Source: Streptomyces olivochromogenes | GTDB taxonomy: Bacteria; Actinomycetota; Actinomycetes; Streptomycetales; Streptomycetaceae | Length of the DNA: 64,000 nt | Reading direction: 5' to 3' | Assembly (NCBI RefSeq): GCF_001514115.1 | Contig: NZ_KQ948452.1 | Coordinates: 62,001-126,000, forward strand | Shown here: in pieces, positions 43,479 through 51,106 of the stretch | Layout of the letters: each line of letters starts with the position of its first letter | Position numbering within the stretch: the first letter of the stretch is position 1 | Translations under genes and position numbers: made by a program | Notes under the pieces: model-generated | Seen by the model: only the letters and a program-made list of their open reading frames with translations | What the model was told of the DNA's origin: nothing | Databases searched by the model: none

Positions 43479-44374
43479 ACATGCGAGGTGAGCGCCATGA
43501 ACGCGTCGTCCAGGGACGCGGGGACGACCTCCAGGCCGCGGATCGCGCCGAGCTCGGCCAGCGCGAGCACCGTCGCGTCCGAGTCGTCCGTGCGCAGCAG
43601 GGCCCGGTCCCCGCGCACCTCCACCGACACCACCCCGGGCAGCAGGGTCAGCCCCTCGGTGCCCCGGCCCGCGAGGTCGAAGGCGACCAGGTTGCCGCCC
43701 ACCGACCGCTTGAGCTGCTCGCCGGTCCCGTCGGCGACGAGCCGGCCGTGGTCGATGACGAGGATCCGGTCGGCGTGCGCGTCGGCCTCCTCCAGGTAGT
43801 GCGTGGAGAACAGGACGGTGTGGCCACGCCGCGCATAGGACCGCATCGAGTCCCAGAACGCGCGCCGCGCCTCCACGTCCAGCGCGGCGGTCGGCTCGTC
43901 GAGCACGATCAGGTCGGGGTTCCCGGCGAGCGCCATCGCGAACCGCACCCGCTGCGCCTGTCCGCCGGAGAGCCGGTCGACGCGCCGCCCGGCCAGATCC
44001 GCGATCCCCGCGAGCTCCAGCGCGTCGGCGACCGGGAGCGGCGCGGGATAGCGGCCCGCGACGAAGGAGACCAGCTCACGGACGGTCACACGGGGCACCG
44101 GCCGGGTCTCCTGAAGCATCGCGCCGACCCGCCCGGCGCGCACCGCCGCCGACGGGGGGCCGCCGAAGAGCGCGACCGTCCCCTCGTCCGGCTCGTCCAG
44201 ACCGAGCAGCAGGGAGATCGTGGTCGACTTCCCCGCACCGTTGCGCCCCAGCAGCGCCACCGTCTCGCCGCGGCCGATCTCCAGATCCACCCCGTCCACG
44301 GCGCGCACCGTGCCGAACGCCTTGACCGCCCCCGTGAAGGACACGGCGCGCTCTGTCCCACCTGTCTGTGTCAT
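43463..44374 (-). CDS. ABC transporter ATPase
   Basis: ATG at 44374 (MTQTGGTE) gives 303 aa. Walker A is LLGRNGAGKSTT, the Q loop AMLQETRPVP, the signature LSGGQAQRVRFA, Walker B DLIVLDEPTAALDVEARR and the H loop LFSTHYLEEAD. A C-terminal extension (about 215-303, GLTLLPGVVSVEVRGDRALL) is typical of DrrA-like drug exporter ATPases. It is first in the operon with permease, kinase and the now separated response regulator. The promoter is in the divergent region with the MaoC gene. Confidence 0.92.
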   Translation of the reverse strand: MTQTGGTERAVSFTGAVKAFGTVRAVDGVDLEIGRGETVALLGRNGAGKSTTISLLLGLDEPDEGTVALFGGPPSAAVRAGRVGAMLQETRPVPRVTVRELVSFVAGRYPAPLPVADALELAGIADLAGRRVDRLSGGQAQRVRFAMALAGNPDLIVLDEPTAALDVEARRAFWDSMRSYARRGHTVLFSTHYLEEADAHADRILVIDHGRLVADGTGEQLKRSVGGNLVAFDLAGRGTEGLTLLPGVVSVEVRGDRALLRTDDSDATVLALAELGAIRGLEVVPASLDDAFMALTSHVLETV

Positions 44375-44471
44375 GCCTGAGACGGTACGAACCCGCGGCC
44401 CTCGCCCGGCAGATGCGCTTGTACGGACTCCGGCAGGACAAATGTCACGGCCGGGCGAACGGACCATTGAC

Positions 44472-44486
44472 CTGACAGGGCGTCAG
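44472..44486. promoter_or_regulatory. Palindrome CTGAC-N5-GTCAG (site 5 of 5)
   Basis: CTGACAGGGCGTCAG lies 48 bp upstream of the KstR operator at 44534 in the divergent region between the ABC ATPase and the MaoC operon. Confidence 0.58.
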
Positions 44487-44533
44487 GAGCCTTCACAACT
44501 GCCGAGTGCTGGGCTATACAAGGGTCGCCGGAC

Positions 44534-44547
44534 TGGAACGCGTTCTA
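44534..44547. promoter_or_regulatory. KstR operator upstream of the MaoC-ADH-SDR operon
   Basis: TGGAACGCGTTCTA matches TnnAACnnGTTnnA exactly and is extended by GAT on the right. It lies 81 bp before the MaoC ATG. Confidence 0.78.
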
Positions 44548-44561
44548 GATCGGCCAGTGTC

Positions 44562-44603
44562 GACCTCGGTGCGGCCGACGGTGCGGACGGCCGCACCGAG
44601 GTC
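44562..44603 (+). promoter_or_regulatory. Long perfect hairpin in the MaoC leader
   Basis: GACCTCGGTGCGGCCG (44562-44577) pairs fully with CGGCCGCACCGAGGTC (44588-44603) over a 10-base loop, followed by TTTC. It ends 25 bp before the MaoC start, after the operator, so it could terminate or attenuate the transcript. Confidence 0.6.
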
Positions 44604-44628
44604 TTTCGCGCTACTGATCAGGAGCCCC

Positions 44629-45486
44629 ATGCCCATCGACGCCGCCAAGGCCCTCGCCGCGGAACCCCGCAGCGGTGAGATCACCTGGGACCGCAAGGAC
44701 GTCCAGCTCTACCACCTCGGCCTCGGAGCGGGCGTCCCGGCGACGGATCCCGACGAACTGCGCTACACCCTCGAATCGAAGCTGCACGTCCTGCCGAGCT
44801 TCGCCACCGTCGCGGGCGCCGGTTCCCCCGGAGTGATCAGCGGCCTGTCCATGCCCGGCGTTGACGTCGACCTCGCCCGCGTCCTGCACGGCGGCCAGAC
44901 CATCGCACTGCACCGCCCGATCCCCGTCGAGGGCAAGGCCCAGGCCACCGGGCGGATCGCCGCCGTGTACGACAAGGGCAAGGCTGCCGTCCTGGTCATG
45001 CGCACCGAGGTCGCCGACGCCGAGGGACCGTTGTGGACGAACGACGCCCAGATCTTCGTACGGGGAGAGGGCGGCTGGGGCGGCGACCGCGGCCCCTCCA
45101 CCCGCCTCGAGGAGCCCGCCGGTGCGCCGGACCGGACCGTCGAGCGCCCGATCCGCGAGGAGCAGGCGCTGCTCTACCGGCTCTCCGGCGACTGGAACCC
45201 GCTGCACGCCGACCCCGAGTTCGCCAAGCTCGCCGGGTTCGACCGGCCGATCCTGCACGGGCTGTGCACGTACGGGATGACGCTCAAGGCGGTCGTCGAC
45301 ACGCTGCTCGGCGGGGACGTGGCGCGCGTCCGCTCGTACACCACGCGCTTCGCCGGGGTCGTGTACCCGGGGGAGACCCTGCGCATCCGTATGTGGCGGC
45401 GGGAAGGCAGCGTCCGGGTGGCCGTGAGCGCCGCCGAGCGGGAGGACGCGCCGGTCCTCGCCGACACCGTCGTCACGCACTCCTGA
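44629..45486 (+). CDS. MaoC-like (R)-specific enoyl-CoA hydratase
   Basis: ATG at 44629 follows GGAG and gives 285 aa in a double hot-dog arrangement. The second hot dog has YRLSGDWNPLHADPEFAKLA, the hydratase-2 motif with Asp188 and His193, then GFDRPILHGLCTYG. The first, about residues 25-145, is degenerate as in eukaryotic-like hydratase 2 (17beta-HSD4 C-terminal region). It would hydrate a steroid side-chain enoyl-CoA. The operon also holds an alcohol dehydrogenase and an SDR. The KstR site upstream and mycobacterial HSD4B/ChsH-type relatives support this; the exact substrate is inferred. Confidence 0.88.
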   Translation: MPIDAAKALAAEPRSGEITWDRKDVQLYHLGLGAGVPATDPDELRYTLESKLHVLPSFATVAGAGSPGVISGLSMPGVDVDLARVLHGGQTIALHRPIPVEGKAQATGRIAAVYDKGKAAVLVMRTEVADAEGPLWTNDAQIFVRGEGGWGGDRGPSTRLEEPAGAPDRTVERPIREEQALLYRLSGDWNPLHADPEFAKLAGFDRPILHGLCTYGMTLKAVVDTLLGGDVARVRSYTTRFAGVVYPGETLRIRMWRREGSVRVAVSAAEREDAPVLADTVVTHS

Positions 45487-45531
45487 GCTCAGCCCGTCAG
45501 TGATCAGCCCGTTGTCGAGGGGAGCCGCACC

Positions 45532-46608
45532 ATGCGCGCAGCCGTACAGCACGAGATAGGCCAGGACAAGCTGGAAGTCCTCGACGACATCGAGGCGGTG
45601 GGCTTCGGGCCGGGCAAGGTGCGGATCCGGGTACGGGCCACCGGCCTGTGCCACTCCGACCTGTCCGCGATGAGCGGCGTACTGCCGCAGCCCGCGCCGT
45701 TCGTACCCGGCCACGAGGGCGCCGGGGAGATCGTCGAGGTCGGCGAGGGCGTCACCCACCTCAAGCCCGGCGACCGGGTCGTCGTCTGCTGGCTGCCCGC
45801 CTGCGGCGTCTGTCCCGCCTGCAAGCGCGGCCAGAGCCAGCTGTGCCTGGCCGGATTCATGAACGCAGGCACGCCCAACTTCAGGCGCCCCGGCCAAGAC
45901 GTCTTCGGCTTCGCCGGTACCGGCACCTTCACCGAGGAGGTCGTGGTCGACGCGGGCTCCGCCGTGCCGATCCCGGACGACGTGCCCTTCGACATCGCGG
46001 CCCTCATCGGCTGCGGAGTGACGACCGGCCTCGGCGCCGCCCTCAACACCGCGGACGTGACGGCCGGTTCCTCGGTCGCCGTGATCGGCTGCGGGGGCGT
46101 CGGCATCTCCGCGATCCAGGGCGCGCGCCTCAAGGGCGCCGCCGAGATCGTCGCCGTCGACCCGGTCGCCTCGCGCCGGGAGGCCGCGCTGCGGTTCGGC
46201 GCGACGAAGGCGGTCTCGCCCGACGAACTCCCCGGCGCGAAGCAGTCGGTGACCGGCGGCGAGGGCTTCGACTACGTCTTCGAGGTCGTCGGCCGCTCCG
46301 CCACCGCCCGCACCGCCTACGAGAACACCCGCCGCGGCGGCACCCTCGTCATCGTCGGCGCGGGCGCCATGGACGACTTCCTGCAGCTCAACATGTTCGA
46401 GCTGTTCTTCGACGAGAAGCGGATCCTGCCGTCCATGTACGGCGGCGGAGACGTCCTGCGGTCCTACGAGCGGACGATCGCCCTGTGGCGCGCGGGCCGC
46501 ATCGACCTGGAGAGCCTGATCACCCACCGGGTGCCGCTGTCCGGGATCAACGAGGCCCTGGACCAGATGCGGACGGGAACCGCGCTGCGTACGTGCATCG
46601 AGATCTGA
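45532..46608 (+). CDS. Zinc-dependent alcohol dehydrogenase
   Basis: The 358-aa enzyme is a medium-chain dehydrogenase with catalytic zinc ligands Cys40 and His61-Glu62 and the four-Cys structural zinc loop (Cys91, 94, 97, 105 in PACGVCPACKRGQSQLC). The NAD-binding motif is VIGCGGVGISAIQGARLKGA. It starts 46 bp after the MaoC gene with a GGGGAG-type ribosome binding site. Oxidation of a sterol-derived alcohol or of a short side-chain hydroxyl is plausible given the operon. It belongs with class III-like actinobacterial NDMA- or mycothiol-type enzymes by length, but the cofactor is not certain. Confidence 0.9.
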   Translation: MRAAVQHEIGQDKLEVLDDIEAVGFGPGKVRIRVRATGLCHSDLSAMSGVLPQPAPFVPGHEGAGEIVEVGEGVTHLKPGDRVVVCWLPACGVCPACKRGQSQLCLAGFMNAGTPNFRRPGQDVFGFAGTGTFTEEVVVDAGSAVPIPDDVPFDIAALIGCGVTTGLGAALNTADVTAGSSVAVIGCGGVGISAIQGARLKGAAEIVAVDPVASRREAALRFGATKAVSPDELPGAKQSVTGGEGFDYVFEVVGRSATARTAYENTRRGGTLVIVGAGAMDDFLQLNMFELFFDEKRILPSMYGGGDVLRSYERTIALWRAGRIDLESLITHRVPLSGINEALDQMRTGTALRTCIEI

Positions 46609-46679
46609 CCCCCACGGCCGCTGCCACCTGACCCCCACGATCGCCCCCACGACCGCCGCCACGATTGCTGAGGACTTCG

Positions 46680-47618
46680 ATGCCACTGCCACTTGAAGGG
46701 CTCGCCGCGATCGTCACCGGCGCGGGGCGCGGGCTCGGCCGGACCGAAGCGCTGGAACTGGCCCGCCTGGGTGCCGCCGTCGTCGTCAACGACTACGGGC
46801 AGCCCGGGCGGGACGGCTCCGGCGCGGCCTCGGCCACCCCCGCCGAGGAGGTCGCCGCCGAGATCCGCGCCGCGGGCGGCCACGCCCTCGCCCACACCGG
46901 GGACGTCTCCGACCGCGAACGGGCCCGCGAGCTGGTCGACCTGGCGACCGGCGAGTTCGGAAAGCTGGACATCCTCGTCAACAACGCGGGCATCCTGCGC
47001 GACCGGATGGTCTTCTCGATGTCCGAGGACGAGTGGGACTCCGTCATCCGCGTGCATCTGAAGGGGCACTTCAACACCACCCACTTCGCCTCCGTGCACT
47101 GGCGGGCGCGGTCCAAGGCGGCGGACGGGCCGGTGTACGGGCGGATCGTGAACACCTCCTCGGAGGCGTTCCTCGCGGGCTCGGCGGGGCAGCCCAACTA
47201 CGCCGCGGCCAAGGGCGGCATCGTCGGGCTGACGACCTCGACCGCGCTGGCGCTCGCGAAGTACGGCGTGACGGCGAACGTCATCTGCCCGCGCGCCCGG
47301 ACCCGGATGACCGAGGACGTGTTCCACGGGTTCGAGGTGCCCGAGCAGGGCCTCGACCCCCTCGCCCCCGAACATGTCGCGCCCCTCGTCGGCTACCTGG
47401 CCTCACCCGCCGCCGCGCACGTCAACGGACAGCTGCTCGTCGTGCACGGCGGCATGGTCGCGGTCGTCGAACGGCCGCGGGTGGCAGCCAAGTTCGACAC
47501 CAAACAGGACGCCTTCACCTACGACGAACTCGACGCACTGCTCGGCCCGTACTACGCGGAGCGGCCGGCGGGGGAGACGTTCGCGGCGGCGGAGGTACTG
47601 GGACTCAAGCACGCCTAG
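46680..47618 (+). CDS. Short-chain dehydrogenase (Hsd4A-like)
   Basis: The ATG at 46680 has GAGGA at good spacing and gives 312 aa. The NAD site is IVTGAGRGLGRTEALELARL, then VVVNDYGQPGRDGSGAASAT, LVNNAGILRDRMVFSM and the catalytic YAAAKGGIVGL with Ser in IVNTSSEAFLAG. This pattern matches the dehydrogenase half of 17beta-HSD4/Hsd4A, acting on (3R)-hydroxyacyl-CoA of sterol side chains after the MaoC hydratase. Order hydratase, alcohol dehydrogenase, SDR fits consecutive steps. A strong terminator follows. Confidence 0.88.
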   Translation: MPLPLEGLAAIVTGAGRGLGRTEALELARLGAAVVVNDYGQPGRDGSGAASATPAEEVAAEIRAAGGHALAHTGDVSDRERARELVDLATGEFGKLDILVNNAGILRDRMVFSMSEDEWDSVIRVHLKGHFNTTHFASVHWRARSKAADGPVYGRIVNTSSEAFLAGSAGQPNYAAAKGGIVGLTTSTALALAKYGVTANVICPRARTRMTEDVFHGFEVPEQGLDPLAPEHVAPLVGYLASPAAAHVNGQLLVVHGGMVAVVERPRVAAKFDTKQDAFTYDELDALLGPYYAERPAGETFAAAEVLGLKHA

Positions 47619-47669
47619 CCCGCCCGACAGGGGCGGGTGTGCGGGCCGGGACAGGGAGCCCCACACGGA

Positions 47670-47704
47670 ACGGCCCCGCTCGCGCCGAGCGCGAGCGGGG
47701 CCGT
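47670..47704 (+). terminator. Terminator of the MaoC-ADH-SDR operon
   Basis: ACGGCCCCGCTCGCGC pairs with CGCGAGCGGGGCCGT across a 4-base loop. It lies 52 bp past the SDR stop codon and may also serve the convergent small gene. Confidence 0.82.
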
Positions 47705-47724
47705 ATCGCTGGTTCTGCTTACCG

Positions 47725-47892
47725 TCAGGCCGATGGGTTCTGCTGGTCGGACGGCTTGCGGTGGCGGCCGTGGGGGGTCGCCTCGTCGTCCCGGCCGGAG
47801 ACCGGGCCGCGGTGCTTGCCGTGGCCTTCGTCCTGGACCGTCGCCTCGTGGGCGTCGGTGGCCGGCGGTTCCATGGTGCTGGTTTCGCTCAT
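47725..47892 (-). CDS. Small hydrophilic protein
   Basis: ATG at 47892 opens a 55-aa frame reading MSETSTMEPPATDAHEATVQ and later GKHRGPVSGRDDEATPHGRH, ending in PSDQQNPSA. Acidic residues in the first half and basic residues in the second, with no hydrophobic segment, suggest a disordered cytosolic protein. Similar short proteins are widespread and uncharacterised in Streptomyces. It ends 20 bp from the terminator of the opposing operon. Coding potential is supported by G/C-rich third positions but is not proven. Confidence 0.6.
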   Translation of the reverse strand: MSETSTMEPPATDAHEATVQDEGHGKHRGPVSGRDDEATPHGRHRKPSDQQNPSA

Positions 47893-47954
47893 GTGGAAGT
47901 GTTCACCCCGTCAACAAGATCCTTCTTTGCAGCCGGGGGATTCTAACCGGTCGC

Positions 47955-49241
47955 TCAGGCGGGAACGGGAGCGGGTGACCTGTTCTCGCCCCCAGGCTCC
48001 CCTTCCGCCCGGAAGGCCTCGTCCTCCGGCGTCGGACGGGCGGAAAGGGGCCGCCTCTTCACGGGGGACTGTCCGCCCAGCGGTGCCTGTTGGAGGGGGA
48101 CCGGGCGCGCCGCGGGCCGTTCCGGCGGAGCGGGTGCCTCCGCCGTCACCACCGCGGCGGGCGCCGTCACCTTCGTCACCCCGCACGGCACCGACCCCGT
48201 CGTGTACGGCAGTTGGAGGACCCCTTCCCTGGTCCACAGGCCCGCGCCCGCCAACCAGCCCTCCGGGGCCGCGAGATGGTGGACCTGGCGCTCGACCGGC
48301 CGCCACACGCCCACCCAGCTGCCGGCCGGGCCGTCGATGCACAGGGCCACCGCGCAGCGCTCCGGCGTCAGTACCTGCCCCGGCTGGATAGCGAACGGCG
48401 TCACCGTGCAGTCGGTGGCGCGCAGACAGTCGGGGAAGCGGATCGGCAGGGTGCTGCCGAGGACGCCCCAGCCGAGGCGGTCGTGGCCCGGGGACGGCGC
48501 GTCGGAGCGGACCAGCAGCAGTCCGCTGTCGGCGTCCGCGAGCAGCAGCCGGTCGTCGCTGTCCTCGGCGATCTGCAGCAGTGGCGTTACTTCACCGCCG
48601 CGCCCCAGGTCGACGACCACCGTCTTGGTGCGGCCGTCCAGGCGGCGGTCCAGGGCCAGCAGGCGCCCCGTGCCGTCCAGCCAGACCCCGCCCGAACAGC
48701 GGCCCGGCACCTCGGCCAGGTGCTCGGGCCCGAACGCCCCGCCCGCCACCAGCCACACCGCCGTGGAGTCACGGCCCGCGGTGAGGGCGTACGCGTGCTC
48801 CCCGTCCGGCGCGGGCGGCAGCAGCCACAGCCGGGTGTCCTCGTCGTGGCACTCCACCGCGCCGAGGAGCAGCTCCCCGGTGCCGGGCCCGGTCGGGTAC
48901 AGCAGCGAGAACGTGTGCCGCCCGTCCGCGACGCGGTGGATCAGCACCCGCCCGTCGGACATCGGCATCACCTCGGTGCCGGGCTCCTCCGGCTGGTGGG
49001 ACGGCAGCGGTACGGCGTAGGGCTCGGGGCCGTCCAGCGTCCAGCGCTCCGGGAACCAGCACTCGCCGTCGAGGGCGAGGCGGGCCGCGTAGGTTCCGTC
49101 CGCGGCGATCACACAGGTGGGGCGGGCGATCACATCCATGGGGCGGGCGGTCGCGTCCGCGGGGTGGGCGGTCGCATCCGTGGGGCGAGTGGCCCGCTCG
49201 TCCCCGGGTTCCGCCGCAGGCTCGGTGGCACAGGCCGTCAT
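47955..49241 (-). CDS. Hypothetical beta-propeller-like protein
   Basis: ATG at 49241 follows GGAGGTGA and gives 428 aa. Repeated strand-rich units such as DGRVLIHRVADGRHTFSLLY, LWLLPPAPDGEHAYALTAGR and DRLLLADADSGLLLVRSD fit a beta-propeller. No signal peptide is visible. The first 45 residues hold 7-aa repeats (ADATARP, MDVIARP) from 21-bp DNA repeats at 49119-49181, and the end (about 375-428) is Pro/Arg-rich. I do not recognise a named family or a catalytic motif. It is divergent from the Nif3-like gene. Function unknown. Confidence 0.65.
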   Translation of the reverse strand: MTACATEPAAEPGDERATRPTDATAHPADATARPMDVIARPTCVIAADGTYAARLALDGECWFPERWTLDGPEPYAVPLPSHQPEEPGTEVMPMSDGRVLIHRVADGRHTFSLLYPTGPGTGELLLGAVECHDEDTRLWLLPPAPDGEHAYALTAGRDSTAVWLVAGGAFGPEHLAEVPGRCSGGVWLDGTGRLLALDRRLDGRTKTVVVDLGRGGEVTPLLQIAEDSDDRLLLADADSGLLLVRSDAPSPGHDRLGWGVLGSTLPIRFPDCLRATDCTVTPFAIQPGQVLTPERCAVALCIDGPAGSWVGVWRPVERQVHHLAAPEGWLAGAGLWTREGVLQLPYTTGSVPCGVTKVTAPAAVVTAEAPAPPERPAARPVPLQQAPLGGQSPVKRRPLSARPTPEDEAFRAEGEPGGENRSPAPVPA

Positions 49242-49496
49242 CGTTCGGTCACCTCCGGCGACGAAGCTAGTTTTCGCACGCACAGACGTGGGACCGGCGG
49301 GCGGGCGCTTCACACATAAGGGTGGCCGTCCCGCGATTCGCCTGAGGGAACGGGGACGCGTGTGCTGAACGGTGCGGGGAGAAGGGGATGAGGCCCGGAT
49401 CGCCGAGGGCCGCCCGCCGCCGGGATCCCTGGTCGCGCACCCCGGGACCGGTCCGCGACCGGTGGGGCACCGGCCCGAGCCAGGTAGCCTTTCCCC

Positions 49497-50354
49497 GTGC
49501 CCCGTCTGTCTGAAGTCATCGCCGCGCTCGACACCCTCTGGCCCCCCGAGAGGGCCGAGGGATGGGACGCGGTCGGCACCGTGTGCGGCGAGCCCGACCA
49601 GGAGATCACCCGCGTCCTGTTCGCCGTCGACCCCGTGCGGGAAATCGTCGACGAAGCGGTGAAGCTGGGCGCGAACCTGCTGGTCACCCACCATCCGCTC
49701 TATCTGCGCGGGACGACGACGGTCGCGGCCGACACCTTCAAGGGCCGGGTCGTGCACACCCTCATCAAGAACGACATCGCGCTGCATGTCGCCCACACCA
49801 ACGCCGACCGCGCCGACCCGGGAGTCAGCGACGCCCTCGCCGGGGCGCTCGACCTCCGGGTCGTACGGCCGCTCGTACCGGACCCCACCGACCCCGAGGG
49901 CCGCCGCGGCCTCGGCCGCGTCTGTGAGCTGGACCACCCGCTGACCGTTCGTGAACTCGCCGCGCGCGCCGCCGGGCGACTGCCCGCCACCGCGCAGGGC
50001 ATCCGCGTCGCCGGTGACCCCGAGGCCCTCGTACGGACCGTCGCGGTCAGCGGCGGCTCCGGCGACAGCCTCTTCGACGACGTGCGCGCCGCGGGCGTCG
50101 ACGCCTTCCTCACCGCGGACCTGCGCCACCACCCGGCGTCGGAGGCCCGCGCCCACAGTCCTCTCGCGCTGCTCGACGCGGCGCACTGGGCCACCGAGTG
50201 GCCCTGGTGCGAGCTGGCCGCCGCCCAGCTCGACGAGATCTCCGACCGCAAGGGATGGGGCCTGCGGGTCCACGTCTCCAAGACGGTCACCGACCCCTGG
50301 ACCGCCCACGCGGCGTCCACCGAAACACCTAACGCAATGGGAGCCCCCAACTGA
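49497..50354 (+). CDS. Nif3-like dinuclear metal centre protein
   Basis: The 285-aa protein starts at GTG 49497. Nif3 features: MPRLSEVIAALDTLWPPERA at the start, LLVTHHPLYLRG with the first metal histidines, HVAHTNADRADPGVSDALA, and VAVSGGSGDSLFDDVRAAGV, DAFLTADLRHHPASEARAHS near the end. The family is nearly universal; GTP cyclohydrolase I type 2 annotation is common but unproven. It forms an operon with the zinc-ribbon and RNase H/phosphatase genes, an arrangement conserved in actinobacteria. Confidence 0.92.
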   Translation: MPRLSEVIAALDTLWPPERAEGWDAVGTVCGEPDQEITRVLFAVDPVREIVDEAVKLGANLLVTHHPLYLRGTTTVAADTFKGRVVHTLIKNDIALHVAHTNADRADPGVSDALAGALDLRVVRPLVPDPTDPEGRRGLGRVCELDHPLTVRELAARAAGRLPATAQGIRVAGDPEALVRTVAVSGGSGDSLFDDVRAAGVDAFLTADLRHHPASEARAHSPLALLDAAHWATEWPWCELAAAQLDEISDRKGWGLRVHVSKTVTDPWTAHAASTETPNAMGAPN

Positions 50355-51094
50355 ACGCCGCGCCTGCCGACCAGATCCGACTTCTCGACGTCCAGGCCCT
50401 CGACGTACGCCTGCAGCAGCTCGCGCACAAGCGGAGGTCCCTTCCCGAGCACGCCGAGATCGAGTCGCTGAACAAGGACCTCACTCAGCTGCGCGACCTG
50501 CTCGTCGCCGCGCAGACCGAGGAGAGCGACTGCGCCCGCGAGCAGACCAAGGCCGAGCAGGACGTGGACCAGGTGCGCCAGCGTGCCAACCGCGACCAGC
50601 AGCGCCTGGACTCCGGCGCCGTCACCTCCCCCAAGGACCTGGAGAACCTCCAGCGCGAGATCACCTCCCTCGCCAAGCGGCAGGGTGACCTGGAGGACGT
50701 CGTCCTCGAGGTCATGGAGCGCCGCGAGTCCGCGCAGGAGCGGGTCGCCGAGCTGACCGAGCGGACCTCCTCCGTGCAGTCGAAGATCGACGACGCGACC
50801 GGCCGCCGGGACGCCGCCTTCGAGTCCCTCGACGGCGAGACCGCCTCGGTGACGAAGGAGCGCGAGGTCGTCTCGGCCTCCGTCCCCGCCGACCTGCTGA
50901 AGCTCTACGACAAGCTGCGCCAGCAGCAGGGCGGCGTCGGCGCCGCGCGGCTCTTCCAGCGCCGTTGCGAGGGCTGCCGTCTGGAGCTCAACATCACGGA
51001 GGTCAACGACGTGAAGGCGGCCTCCCCGGACACCGTGCTGCGCTGCGAGAACTGCCGCCGCATCCTGGTGCGTACGTCCGAGTCCGGTCTGTAA
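50351..51094 (+). CDS. Zinc-ribbon coiled-coil protein (CT398-like), CTG start
   Basis: The only in-frame start before the conserved NAAPADQIRLLDVQALDVRL is CTG at 50351, overlapping the Nif3 stop (CTGA) with GGGAG 9 bp upstream; the next GTG in frame is at 50564, inside the coiled coil. This gives 247 aa: a long coiled coil (about 20-185) and a C-terminal four-Cys ribbon, CEGCRLELNITEV and LRCENCRRILVR. Homologues (YbgI/Nif3 neighbours; Chlamydia CT398) bind RNA polymerase sigma or flagellar proteins in other bacteria. Function here is unknown, but the operon position is conserved. Confidence 0.85.
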   Translation: MNAAPADQIRLLDVQALDVRLQQLAHKRRSLPEHAEIESLNKDLTQLRDLLVAAQTEESDCAREQTKAEQDVDQVRQRANRDQQRLDSGAVTSPKDLENLQREITSLAKRQGDLEDVVLEVMERRESAQERVAELTERTSSVQSKIDDATGRRDAAFESLDGETASVTKEREVVSASVPADLLKLYDKLRQQQGGVGAARLFQRRCEGCRLELNITEVNDVKAASPDTVLRCENCRRILVRTSESGL

Positions 51095-51106
51095 GGGGCG
51101 CGGGGC

